Shown here in pieces: positions 44,390 through 52,008 of a DNA stretch of 64,000 nt (positions are counted from its first letter, which is position 1; the number at the start of each line of letters is the position of its first letter). A model generated the notes under the pieces. It did not search any database and was not told the origin of the DNA. It saw nothing but the letters and a program-made list of their open reading frames with translations. Made by a program: the position numbers and the translations under genes. The DNA is from Clostridium sp. D33t1_170424_F3 (GTDB lineage Bacteria > Bacillota > Clostridia > Oscillospirales > Acutalibacteraceae): the NCBI RefSeq assembly GCF_015667585.1, contig NZ_JADPEG010000010.1, positions 1 to 64,000 on the forward strand. The letters are read 5' to 3'.

Positions 44390-44764
44390 GAGCCTACTCT
44401 CCTATTCTTTCCAGCATACATATTACACTACATATTTGCATGGTATTTCTATCTTATAATAGCACAGCCTGTTGCATATGGAAAGAACAATCAGAAAATA
44501 TTTAAAAATGTGTTTTCTATCGACCTTTTTCAGCACGATTTTCCTTTTCTGATGCTTTTTCCATATCATTATAAATTGAAAGCTTTAGGACAACGAGCAG
44601 GCCTTTTCTCTGCATCGCAATTGACAACTCCCAATTGAATTATCCGGAAATTCAGGTATAATATAGAAACGAGTATTCCATGGACTGAAAGTTCAACATA
44701 CAAACAGCCGTGTTTATCTCAGGCTTTTGTTTTATTTACCATTAGAAGGAATTGAGGTGAAGCT
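44390..44764. other. divergent intergenic region between lipoprotein gene and cca
   Basis: The 375 bases are AT-rich and contain no credible gene. They should hold the promoter of the lipoprotein gene (not pinpointed) and hold the cca promoter listed separately. The leader of cca (44670-44760) shows no riboswitch or T-box signature. Confidence 0.5.
44635..44662 (+). promoter_or_regulatory. promoter of cca
   Basis: TTGAAT (44635-44640), 16-base spacer, perfect TATAAT (44657-44662), about 100 bases before the cca start. Confidence 0.6.
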
Positions 44765-46141
44765 ATGCCCTCCACCAAAAAGCGTTCCGGTATTGGCAGA
44801 CTTCCCCACCCGATCCATCCTCCGCAGCAGGTGCTTTTTTTGCTTCGTCTGTTGCAGGAGCAGGGTTTTGAAGCATATATTGTAGGCGGTTGTGTACGGG
44901 ACAGTTTTCTCGGCCTGCATCCAAACGACTGGGATATCACCACCTCTGCCATGCCGGCTGAGGCGGTCAGTGCGTTGCCCGGTTACCGCATTTTGACCAC
45001 AGGGTTAAAGCATGGCACCATTACGGTTCTGACCGACGATATGCCGGTTGAAGTCACCACCTACCGGATTGATGGTACCTATTCAGACGGACGGCATCCG
45101 GACGCCGTTTTCTTTTCCCGCAGTCTGCGGGAAGACCTGGCGCGCCGGGACTTTACCGTCAACGCGCTCGCCTATTCCCCAACTATCGGGTTGGAGGACC
45201 ATTTTAATGGCCTGCACGACCTGCACAGCCGTACGCTGCGCTGTGTGGGAATTCCGGAGCAGCGTTTTCAGGAGGACGCGCTCCGCATCTTGCGTGCGCT
45301 CCGTTTCGCCGCGACGCTCGGTTTTACCATTGAAAAGAAAACCGCCTACGCAATTTATCAGCAAAAAGAGCTTCTGCGGCAAATTTCCGCAGAACGCATC
45401 CAAGCGGAATTCAGCAAACTGCTTTGCGGACGCAACGCGGAACGCGTCCTGCGCAAATACAGGGAAGTCATCGCTGTCTTTATACCGGAAATCCAACCGA
45501 TGGCAGGGTTGGACCAGCACAGTCCCTACCATATTTACGATGTATGGGAGCACACCATCCACGCGGTCTCCGCCGTCGAGCCGATCCCGGAACTGCGGCT
45601 GGCCCTGCTGTTGCACGATATTGGCAAGCCTCAGTGCTTTTCCATGGACGCAAAAGGGATCGGCCATTTCTACGGACATCAAAAGCTGGGAGCTGATCTT
45701 GCGGAAAAAATACTGGAACGCCTGCGCTTCAGCAGGCAAACCGTGCAAACCGTAACGGCACTGGTCCGCTACCATGATATTTCCATAACAGACGACGAGA
45801 TCCGTGTCAAACGCTGGCTGAACAGGCTGGGGGAGCCGCTCTTCCGCATGCTGTTACAGGTAAACCGGGCCGATACCGTCGCACATTCCGCTGCCGCCGC
45901 CGTGCGCATGGAGATGATTCGCCGGGAAGAATTTGTCCTGGAAAAAATTCTGGCGGACAAGCAGTGCTTCCAGTTGAAGGACCTGGCGGTCAGCGGCAAA
46001 GACTTGCTTGCAATCGGCGTTCCTGAGGGCCAACCAGTCGGCAAAGCGCTGCAGACCCTGCTGGAAGCCGTTATTGAAAAACGCTGCTTTAACCAAAAAG
46101 AAGCGCTTCTGGTTTACGCCAGGAAGAATATCCTGAAATGA
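44765..46141 (+). CDS. cca: CCA tRNA nucleotidyltransferase
   Basis: Adds or repairs the 3' CCA end of tRNAs. Class II enzyme of 458 residues. The nucleotidyltransferase head has YIVGGCVRDSFLGLHPNDWD near 39-58 with the GG and DxD catalytic motifs, then TTYRIDG near 97-103 and RDFTVNALAYSP near 127-138. The tRNA-binding body follows. An HD domain starts near 260 with LLLHDIGKPQCF and ends with VRYHDIS near 335. The HD domain can give phosphatase or phosphodiesterase activity in this family. GAGGTG stands before the ATG. Confidence 0.95.
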   Translation: MPSTKKRSGIGRLPHPIHPPQQVLFLLRLLQEQGFEAYIVGGCVRDSFLGLHPNDWDITTSAMPAEAVSALPGYRILTTGLKHGTITVLTDDMPVEVTTYRIDGTYSDGRHPDAVFFSRSLREDLARRDFTVNALAYSPTIGLEDHFNGLHDLHSRTLRCVGIPEQRFQEDALRILRALRFAATLGFTIEKKTAYAIYQQKELLRQISAERIQAEFSKLLCGRNAERVLRKYREVIAVFIPEIQPMAGLDQHSPYHIYDVWEHTIHAVSAVEPIPELRLALLLHDIGKPQCFSMDAKGIGHFYGHQKLGADLAEKILERLRFSRQTVQTVTALVRYHDISITDDEIRVKRWLNRLGEPLFRMLLQVNRADTVAHSAAAAVRMEMIRREEFVLEKILADKQCFQLKDLAVSGKDLLAIGVPEGQPVGKALQTLLEAVIEKRCFNQKEALLVYARKNILK

Positions 46142-46154
46142 AAGGAGCCGCCGT

Positions 46155-46649
46155 ATGCCGGAATTTGTACAGCACACCATCGGTCCTGTCTATGACACAT
46201 CATCGAAAATACTTATTTTAGGGACGATGCCCTCTCCTAAAAGCCGGGAATACGGTTTTTTCTATTCCCATCCGCAAAACCGTTTTTGGCGCGTGCTTGC
46301 GGAACTGCTGCAAACGACGGTTCCCTCCTCCAATGAAGAAAAACGCCGGCTTTGTATCAGCCATCACATCGCCCTGTGGGACGTGCTGCAAAGCTGTTCC
46401 ATCGAGGGCGCGGACGACGCCAGCATCCGGGAACCTGTTGCCAACGATATTGCCGGACTTCTGCGGGAGACCGGTATTCGCAAGGTTTTTACTACCGGGA
46501 CAAAAGCCGCCGCACTCTATAGACGGCTTTGTTTTCCGTCCACTCAGCTCTCCGCCATCGCGCTGCCATCCACCAGCCCGGCAAACTGCCGCCACTATTC
46601 CTACCCGGATCTGGTGGACGCCTACCGCGTCATTCTGGAATATTTATAA
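46155..46649 (+). CDS. DNA-deoxyinosine / mismatch-type uracil-DNA glycosylase
   Basis: A 164-residue base-excision enzyme of the UDG superfamily. The motif ILILGTMPSPKSREYGFFYS near 19-38 and HPQNRFWRVLAELL near 39-52 match the family annotated as DNA-deoxyinosine glycosylase, and the C-terminal LPSTSPANCRH near 136-146 supplies the second active-site loop. It would remove hypoxanthine or uracil arising by deamination; exact base preference is inference. It starts 13 bases after cca and is probably in the same transcript. Confidence 0.82.
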   Translation: MPEFVQHTIGPVYDTSSKILILGTMPSPKSREYGFFYSHPQNRFWRVLAELLQTTVPSSNEEKRRLCISHHIALWDVLQSCSIEGADDASIREPVANDIAGLLRETGIRKVFTTGTKAAALYRRLCFPSTQLSAIALPSTSPANCRHYSYPDLVDAYRVILEYL

Positions 46650-46681
46650 AGAATGTGCAAAAGATAGGCTTTGGATTTTAC

Positions 46682-46710
46682 GTGACAAATCTGCACAATT
46701 CTTGTATAAT
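46682..46710 (+). promoter_or_regulatory. promoter upstream of the GH13 gene
   Basis: GTGACA (46682-46687), 17-base spacer, TATAAT (46705-46710). A hairpin AAAGCCGGCT/AGCCAGGCTTT (46762-46792) with one bulge and a weak T-rich tail lies between this promoter and the start codon at 46836; it may be the end of the cca transcript or a leader structure of the GH13 gene. Confidence 0.6.
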
Positions 46711-46835
46711 AGCAACATAACTCTTTCTTTTTTCTTTGGATTGAAAAGAGAAAGTAAACAAAAAGCCGGCTGACCGCTGTTAGCCAGGCTTTATCTTTAA
46801 CAACAATTTGAACAGCGGAGAATGAGGTTTTTACC

Positions 46836-48146
46836 ATGTGGGCTTATGAAAGTGTTTTTTATCAAATATATCCTCTGGGGTTCTGCGGCGCGCCCCGTCA
46901 AAACGACGGCGTTTTGGAGCCGCGCATTCGGAAGGTGGCGGATTGGATTCCGCATATCAAGAACTGCGGCGCGGACGCCATCTACTTTTCGCCGATCTTT
47001 GACTCCGACGCGCACGGCTACGACACCCGCGATTACCGCAAGCTGGACTGCCGTTTGGGTTCCAACGAAGACTTTGCCGAAGTATGCGGGGAACTGCACA
47101 AAAACGGGATCAAAGTTGTGCTGGACGGCGTATTCAACCATGTTGGCCGCGGCTTCTGGGCCTTCCAGGACGTTTTGAAAAATCGGGAACAGTCCCCCTA
47201 CAAGGACTGGTTCCACATCAATTTCGGCGGAAACGACGGCTATAACGACGGGCTTTGGTACGAGGGCTGGGAAGGCCATTACGAGCTGGTAAAGCTCAAT
47301 CTGCGCAACGAAGCTGTAATTGAGCACCTGTTCTCCTGCATCCGCGGCTGGGTGGAAGAATTTGACATCGACGGCCTGCGCCTTGACGTCGCCTATTGTG
47401 TAGACCGCGATTTTCTGCGCCGTCTGCGCGGTTTCTGCGATACATTGAAGCCGGAATTTTTCCTGGTTGGAGAAATTCTGGGAGGAGATTACACCCAGAT
47501 CATGAACGACCAGATGCTGCACAGCGCAACCAACTATGAATGCTATAAAGGTCTGTTTTCCAGCTTGAATTCCATGAATCTGTTTGAGATCGGCCATTCC
47601 CTGCTGCGTCAGTTTGGTCCGGAAAACTGGACGCTTTATAAGGGGAAACACCTGCTCAACTTTGTCGACAACCACGATGTGGCGCGCATTGCGAGCAATC
47701 TCACCACCAAGGAACATATTCCCATCATTTACGCCCTGTTGTTTGGCATGCCGGGCATTCCCTGCATCTATTACGGCAGCGAGTGGGGGGCAGAAGGCAA
47801 AAAGGAACATGGCAGCGACGACTCCCTTCGCCCCTGCTTTGAACAGCCGGAAAGCAACGAACTGACCGAATGGATTGCCAAATGCGCCGCGGCGCACAAG
47901 GGCAGCAAAGCTCTGTGCTACGGCGATTTCCATTCCATCCTGCTCACCAACAAACAGTTTATCTTTGAGCGCAGCTTTGAGGGACAGCGTGTCCTGGTCG
48001 CCGTCAATGCGGACAGCGAAGCCTGCGACGCGCACTTTAACGCCAACGCCGGACGCGCCAGGGACCTGATTTCCGGTGAAACACATGACTTTGGCGGCGG
48101 AAGCCAATTGCCGCCCTACAGCGCGTTTTTCTGGGAAATTTACTGA
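46836..48146 (+). CDS. GH13 alpha-amylase-family enzyme (cyclomaltodextrinase/neopullulanase-like)
   Basis: Cytoplasmic alpha-glucan hydrolase of 436 residues without signal peptide. The four GH13 regions are seen: DGVFNHVG near 96-103, DGLRLDVAY near 180-188 with the nucleophile Asp, FLVGEILGG near 209-217 with the acid Glu, and FVDNHDVAR near 275-283 with the transition-state Asp. The N-terminal starch-binding-like domain of classical neopullulanases is missing, so this is a short form. It probably trims maltodextrins that glgP and malQ, 6-10 kb away, also handle. Confidence 0.9.
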   Translation: MWAYESVFYQIYPLGFCGAPRQNDGVLEPRIRKVADWIPHIKNCGADAIYFSPIFDSDAHGYDTRDYRKLDCRLGSNEDFAEVCGELHKNGIKVVLDGVFNHVGRGFWAFQDVLKNREQSPYKDWFHINFGGNDGYNDGLWYEGWEGHYELVKLNLRNEAVIEHLFSCIRGWVEEFDIDGLRLDVAYCVDRDFLRRLRGFCDTLKPEFFLVGEILGGDYTQIMNDQMLHSATNYECYKGLFSSLNSMNLFEIGHSLLRQFGPENWTLYKGKHLLNFVDNHDVARIASNLTTKEHIPIIYALLFGMPGIPCIYYGSEWGAEGKKEHGSDDSLRPCFEQPESNELTEWIAKCAAAHKGSKALCYGDFHSILLTNKQFIFERSFEGQRVLVAVNADSEACDAHFNANAGRARDLISGETHDFGGGSQLPPYSAFFWEIY

Positions 48147-48223
48147 CGGCACACAAGGACCTTTGTAAAATCTGCACAGTATGGCAAGACAATGAAATAA
48201 ATGGTGTGAAACCCATATAACAA

Positions 48224-48263
48224 ACGCCCATGAATTCCAATTAAAATCGGAGTTCATGGGCGT
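48224..48263. terminator. bidirectional terminator between GH13 gene and sigE
   Basis: ACGCCCATGAATTCC (48224-48238), 10-base loop, GGAGTTCATGGGCGT (48249-48263), then TTCTTTC. The convergent genes on either side would share it; the T run is modest on both strands. Confidence 0.75.
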
Positions 48264-48311
48264 TCTTTCACCATGTCAGCAATGAATTTTTTTTGTAACA
48301 GCTCCTTTCAT

Positions 48312-49040
48312 TCAGCTGACCCGCTCCAGGTCCCGTTTCAGCCGTTCAATGATGCGCTTTTCCAGGCGCGATATGTAGGATTGGGAAATACCCAGACTGT
48401 CTGCCACCTCCTTTTGCGTGTGTTCTTTCGTATGATTCAGGCCGAAGCGGAGCTGCATGATTTTCTTTTCGCGCGGGGCCAGATGTTCCACCGCGTTTAG
48501 CAGCAGGTCCCGTTCTACCTCCTGCTCGATCCCGTGGTTGACAACGTCCTGCTCGCTGCCCAGTATGTCGGAGAGGAGCAGTTCGTTCCCGTCCCAGTCC
48601 ACGTTCAGCGGATCGTCAATGGAGATTTCATTCTTCTGCTGGGAGCTTTTCCGCAGGAACATCAGAATTTCATTTTCAATACAGCGGGAAGCATATGTCG
48701 CCAGCTTGATGTTCCGTTCCGGGCAGAACGTATTGACCGCTTTAATCAGTCCTATGGTGCCGATGGAAATCAGATCTTCCACGCCGGCATTGCTGGATTC
48801 AAACTTTTTCGCGATATAAACCACCAAACGCAGGTTATGGGTGATCAGCGGCTCCCGGGCATTCTGTTTTCCCTTCATAATGTTTTCCATCACAATTGCT
48901 TCTTCGTCGCGCGTCAACGGCGGCGGCAAGGTTTCCGGGCCGTTGATGTAGTGGACCTCTCCCTGCAGGCCCAGACGGAGCAAAAAAAACGACCATTTGC
49001 TTTTCAGCCATTGAAACAGGCTCCATTTTTTCATTTTCAA
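48312..49040 (-). CDS. sigE: mother-cell sigma factor precursor pro-SigE
   Basis: Early mother-cell sporulation sigma factor, 242 residues. The hydrophobic pro-sequence (MKMKKWSLFQWLKSKWSFFL) keeps it inactive and membrane-bound until SpoIIGA cuts near residue 27-30 (GEVHYINGPETLPPPL). Region 2 contains LITHNLRLVVYIAKKFESSN near 65-84 and DLISIGTIGLIKAVNTF near 89-105; region 4 has KEVADSLGISQSYISRLEKR near 213-232. The start is a TTG with AAAGGG eight bases before, or the ATG two codons later. It follows spoIIGA by 90 bases. Confidence 0.96.
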   Translation of the reverse strand: MKMKKWSLFQWLKSKWSFFLLRLGLQGEVHYINGPETLPPPLTRDEEAIVMENIMKGKQNAREPLITHNLRLVVYIAKKFESSNAGVEDLISIGTIGLIKAVNTFCPERNIKLATYASRCIENEILMFLRKSSQQKNEISIDDPLNVDWDGNELLLSDILGSEQDVVNHGIEQEVERDLLLNAVEHLAPREKKIMQLRFGLNHTKEHTQKEVADSLGISQSYISRLEKRIIERLKRDLERVS

Positions 49041-49130
49041 CGCAGTTTCCCTTTTTACCGCTGCCGCCGCGGTTTCGATTCTTCCGCCCTCGGCCAGATT
49101 TGGGCGGAATCAGCCGTCTGCTCACGGCAT

Positions 49131-49958
49131 TCAGGACAACAGGTCGGGATTGAGCAGCGCGCTGAAATCCCCTCCCGAAAGAGATTCCCGGGTGACCGCG
49201 ATATAAACGTCCTTTGCTTCTATTTTCTTTTCCCCGGCGAGTATCACCAGTTTATCCGGACGGAACGCGGGCAGGATGCCGCTTCCTGAAACCGTCTGGA
49301 ACGGAACCACACGAAAGGAAGACCTCTCCTCTTCCGCAGGCAGGATATCACAAAACGCGCTTTCCTCCACTACCACCACCGGAAACCCTGAAAACGGCTC
49401 CACAAGGGTATTTCCCGTGTCCACCTTCGCTTTGCAAATCCCGGTCAACCCCTTATATGCAATCAATATCCTGCAAAAAAGGAGCGACGGGTTTTGCCGT
49501 CCTGTAATGCGCTGGATGACGCGGATGGTCAGGTAGCACAGCACCGTTACCACCAGCAGGAACAACGGAGAAATTTCAAAATAGACGACGGAATTTTTAA
49601 TGAGCAGTCCCTGCGGCGCGATGAAAAACCACAGGCAGAGCATAAAGCCGGCAAAGGCAAAATTGGTTATGTAGAAGCAGGCCAGCTCCCGCAAAAATAG
49701 CTTGCATGTTCTGCGCGGAAAAGCCGCGAGTACGATTGTAGCAGACATTGCCAGCTTGACCAGAAGCGATAAAACGGAGGGCAACTCCGGGAGAAAAATA
49801 CTGAGCGCGTAAAACGCGCCCAGCGCCGCCGCCGCAACCAGCCGTCCCCGTCTGACGGAAATGCTGAGAAACCGCGCAACCGCCAAAAGCAAAAAATAGT
49901 TGATAAACAGGTTGACGCCGATTAGTACGTCCAGATAAATCGTCTGCGTGTGTGTCAT
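49131..49958 (-). CDS. spoIIGA: sporulation sigma-E processing protease SpoIIGA
   Basis: Membrane aspartic protease that activates pro-sigma-E after septation. The 275-residue protein has five N-terminal helices (about 8-155) and a soluble retroviral-type protease domain. The active site KVDTGNTLVEPFSG near 184-197 carries the catalytic Asp in DTGN. Length is a little under the Bacillus enzyme (about 309). It is transcribed with sigE. A TATAAT lies at 50003-49998 with no matching -35 box, which fits an activator-dependent (for example Spo0A) promoter; no clear 0A box was found. Confidence 0.93.
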   Translation of the reverse strand: MTHTQTIYLDVLIGVNLFINYFLLLAVARFLSISVRRGRLVAAAALGAFYALSIFLPELPSVLSLLVKLAMSATIVLAAFPRRTCKLFLRELACFYITNFAFAGFMLCLWFFIAPQGLLIKNSVVYFEISPLFLLVVTVLCYLTIRVIQRITGRQNPSLLFCRILIAYKGLTGICKAKVDTGNTLVEPFSGFPVVVVEESAFCDILPAEEERSSFRVVPFQTVSGSGILPAFRPDKLVILAGEKKIEAKDVYIAVTRESLSGGDFSALLNPDLLS

Positions 49959-50074
49959 TCCCCCTTTCCCTGCGATGAGGCTGTATCATTGATCTTTATT
50001 ATAGCGGGTCCATTTTGCTGTTTCTGTCAGAAATTGAAGGGTGTCCCGTACCTTTTTCCGTTGGAATGACAAAA

Positions 50075-50112
50075 AGAGCCGATCCAAAAGAGGTTTCTTT
50101 TGGATCGGCTCT
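50075..50112 (-). terminator. terminator of the two coat-protein genes
   Basis: AGAGCCGATCCAAAAG, loop of 6, CTTTTGGATCGGCTCT (50075-50112), a 16-base-pair perfect stem with TTTT on the minus strand, just past the stop of the small coat-protein gene. Confidence 0.92.
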
Positions 50113-50118
50113 GCTTCT

Positions 50119-50382
50119 TTAGCCCTGTGGATTTTCGTTTTGATATTTCTGCTTTGCCTGCTGGACCTTTTGCTGCTCCGCCTGTGGAGTCGTATACCAG
50201 CCGCGCTTTTTCATCTCGTCAAACACATCCGCCTGGATTTGGTGCTCCTCGGTCAGAATGTTTAAAAACTCGTCGCGGATATTCGGCGTCGCACACTCAT
50301 TCGTATACGTGTTGTACGTATCCGTAATGAACTTCTGAGAAGTCAAAACGTCGTCAAATACTTCTTTTTCCTGCATACTCAT
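50119..50382 (-). CDS. CotF-like spore coat protein
   Basis: An 87-residue helical protein. EKEVFDDVLTSQKFITDTYN near 5-24 and FLNILTEEHQIQADVFDEMK near 39-58 followed by RGWYTTPQAEQQKV match the ferritin-like two-helix pattern of the CotF/YhcQ coat family, where YTT/YP-x-A near the end is typical. It is a structural component of the spore coat by family. GGAGG precedes the ATG. The preceding gene, 13 bases upstream, encodes a related shorter protein. Confidence 0.82.
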   Translation of the reverse strand: MSMQEKEVFDDVLTSQKFITDTYNTYTNECATPNIRDEFLNILTEEHQIQADVFDEMKKRGWYTTPQAEQQKVQQAKQKYQNENPQG

Positions 50383-50395
50383 AGCATATCCCTCC

Positions 50396-50578
50396 CTAAT
50401 TCAAAAAGCTCAGAAGCTTTTCATAATGGGTCTGGTGTTTTCCGGCAATCGCTTCGCATTTCTGTTTCAATTCCGGGTCGGTACACTGTTGGGCATATGC
50501 CTTGCATTTGGTAATGAGCAGCTTTTCTCCGCTGAGCTGATCCTCAATTGCAGAGAGCTCCTTTTCGGTCAATGCCAT
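50396..50578 (-). CDS. small CotF-related coat protein
   Basis: A 60-residue helical protein: LTEKELSAIEDQLSGEKLLI near 3-22, CKAYAQQCTDPELKQKCEAI near 25-44, then HQTHYEKLLSFLN. The two-helix layout with a Cys-rich turn and a terminal H-x-x-H-Y-x-x-L motif is the same as in the gene downstream, so the pair probably arose by duplication. Both likely join the spore coat; expression under a mother-cell sigma factor is expected from the neighbouring sigE, but I did not identify the promoter. Confidence 0.75.
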   Translation of the reverse strand: MALTEKELSAIEDQLSGEKLLITKCKAYAQQCTDPELKQKCEAIAGKHQTHYEKLLSFLN

Positions 50579-50717
50579 TTGAACACATCCCTTCTTTTAT
50601 TTGCGCCTGCCCTGCGGCCGCGCCTTCTTTATTTTGAAAGATTTCCTCTGTTTTTATACCATATGGGGCAAAAAAGAATGCCCCGCCGGGCCGCCATCGC
50701 CTGCCGTTATCTGCAGC

Positions 50718-51089
50718 TTATGTAGCCCGGCGAACCTCTTCCGTACTGCCCAATCCAAAACTGATGCTCAGTGCCTGATCCACCTGTTCCATGGACGCGC
50801 GGTCTATGCGTCCCATGCGCTCCTTCAGTCTGTGCTTATCTATGGTGCGGACCTGTTCCAATAAAACCACCGAATCCTTTGCCAAGCCGGTATTTTCTGA
50901 GTCAAGCATAATATGCGTGGGAAGGTTTGCCTTGGCACGCTGGCTGGTGATCGCGGCCGCGATTACGGTTGGACTGAACCGGTTTCCTACATCATTCTGA
51001 ACAATTAGCACCGGGCGCACTCCGCCCTGTTCCGAGCCGACCACAGGGCTTAAATCGGCATAGTAAATATCGCCTCTTCTAATGTTCAC
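50718..51089 (-). CDS. MazF/PemK-family endoribonuclease toxin
   Basis: Sequence-specific mRNA interferase of about 123 residues. The core [20 protein letters not shown] near 2-21, [20 protein letters not shown] near 22-41 and [15 protein letters not shown] near 75-89 match Firmicute NdoA/MazF. I start at the GTG at 51089 (GGAG ten bases before); an ATG at 51113 lacks a ribosome site. In Bacillus and many Clostridia the order is acpS-nnr-alr-antitoxin-toxin. Here acpS and nnr are upstream, but alr and the antitoxin are missing. Confidence 0.88.
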   Translation of the reverse strand: MNIRRGDIYYADLSPVVGSEQGGVRPVLIVQNDVGNRFSPTVIAAAITSQRAKANLPTHIMLDSENTGLAKDSVVLLEQVRTIDKHRLKERMGRIDRASMEQVDQALSISFGLGSTEEVRRAT

Positions 51090-51113
51090 TCTTTTCACTC
51101 TCCGAATAATCAT

Positions 51114-51413
51114 GTGATGCCGGTTTCCGAATCGTTATAAGATTTTAAAACCAGCTGAACTGTCTTGCTCATGAGCCTGTTTGTATTGTTGGCGGCGCCA
51201 TTCGCGTTTATGCACAACGCTCCAAAGCCACAAAAAAATTTCCCAGGCTCGTTACCATAATATTAGAGAGCAGCGCGGGTTGGCACAAAAACAAAAATGA
51301 TAAAAAATAGTTATGTTTTCCCGGTTTCTGAGCGTATTCCGGTTCACCTGGCAGAAATGGATTTTTTGTTGCGTTCAGAAATAGAAAAGCTGCGCAATTT
51401 TCCCGATGCAATA
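51114..51413. other. intergenic region upstream of the MazF-like gene
   Basis: I looked here for the missing antitoxin. The longest minus-strand frame running up to the toxin start contains [19 protein letters not shown] and ends in an ATGA overlap with the 51113 ATG, but has at most about 35 codons after a possible start and no CopG or AbrB pattern. A plus-strand frame at 51297 (MIKNSYVFPVSERIPVHLAE...) runs into the terminator and lacks a ribosome site. Nothing can be called. Confidence 0.5.
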
Positions 51414-51459
51414 AAAAAACTGCCGTTTGTGCACAACTCAGCACAAACGGCAGTTTTTT
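51414..51459 (-). terminator. terminator downstream of the lipoprotein gene
   Basis: AAAAAACTGCCGTTTGTGC (51414-51432), 8-base loop, exact complement (51441-51459). The 19-base-pair stem with A6/T6 flanks terminates the acpS-nnr-lipoprotein transcript and separates it from the toxin gene. Confidence 0.93.
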
Positions 51460-51471
51460 GCTCTATTCATT

Positions 51472-51987
51472 TCAGGGAATGGTATCACTGTAATCGGAAA
51501 AAACAGCGGCAAAATTTTTCTGCGGCACAGAGAGATTTACAAGACGGCCCGTTTCCGGGTCTGCTGTGAGAGTAAACGCACAGCCGTCAAACTCGCCTGT
51601 AAAGGTGTTGTTCTCCCCTGCCGTTAACACGTCGGACCGGCTGGCATAATCCAGCGTCTCCTGCAGGATCACTGCAAAATTGGCCTGCGGCAAGGGGCAT
51701 ACATCGCTTTGCGCCTCCAGCCCGGCATAGGTGGTGCTGAAGCTGTCCCCGCTCCAGTAATACCCCATCCCCGCAAGGTCCTCCGGCTGCAAAACAGAAA
51801 ACCGGATGATACCCGGCGCGGTGCGCTCCACCGTACAGACGGCCTGCGTCTCCCCTGCCGTGATCTCGGCCTTGCAGGAAAACAAAAACACCAGCTCCGA
51901 CGCCTCAAGAGAAGGCGTTACGGCAGAACAGGAGACAATCCAGCAGCATTGTAGCATCGCAAGCAGACATAGCGCCGCTTTGCGCAT
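51472..51987 (-). CDS. small secreted lipoprotein, unrecognised
   Basis: A 171-residue protein. Residues 1-20 form a signal peptide ending in the lipobox-like IVSC (Cys near 20), so lipid anchoring is likely. The mature part is beta-rich (ETQAVCTVERTAPGIIRFSV, NNTFTGEFDGCAFTLTADPE, TGRLVNLSVPQKNFAAVFSD) and resembles small uncharacterised Oscillospiraceae lipoproteins; I recognise no named family. Start is the second ATG, seven bases after GGAGG. It follows nnr by 21 bases. A role in the envelope is all that can be inferred. Confidence 0.72.
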   Translation of the reverse strand: MRKAALCLLAMLQCCWIVSCSAVTPSLEASELVFLFSCKAEITAGETQAVCTVERTAPGIIRFSVLQPEDLAGMGYYWSGDSFSTTYAGLEAQSDVCPLPQANFAVILQETLDYASRSDVLTAGENNTFTGEFDGCAFTLTADPETGRLVNLSVPQKNFAAVFSDYSDTIP

Positions 51988-52008
51988 GGGCATCCCTCCG
52001 GAGAGCGT

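Noticed and set aside
51208-51444. 78-codon minus-strand frame as MazF antitoxin
   Set aside because: It crosses the strong terminator, lacks a ribosome site and shows no CopG/AbrB features.
51297-51569. 90-codon plus-strand frame starting MIKNSYVFPVSER
   Set aside because: No ribosome site, and it runs through a 19-base-pair terminator into the antisense of the lipoprotein gene.
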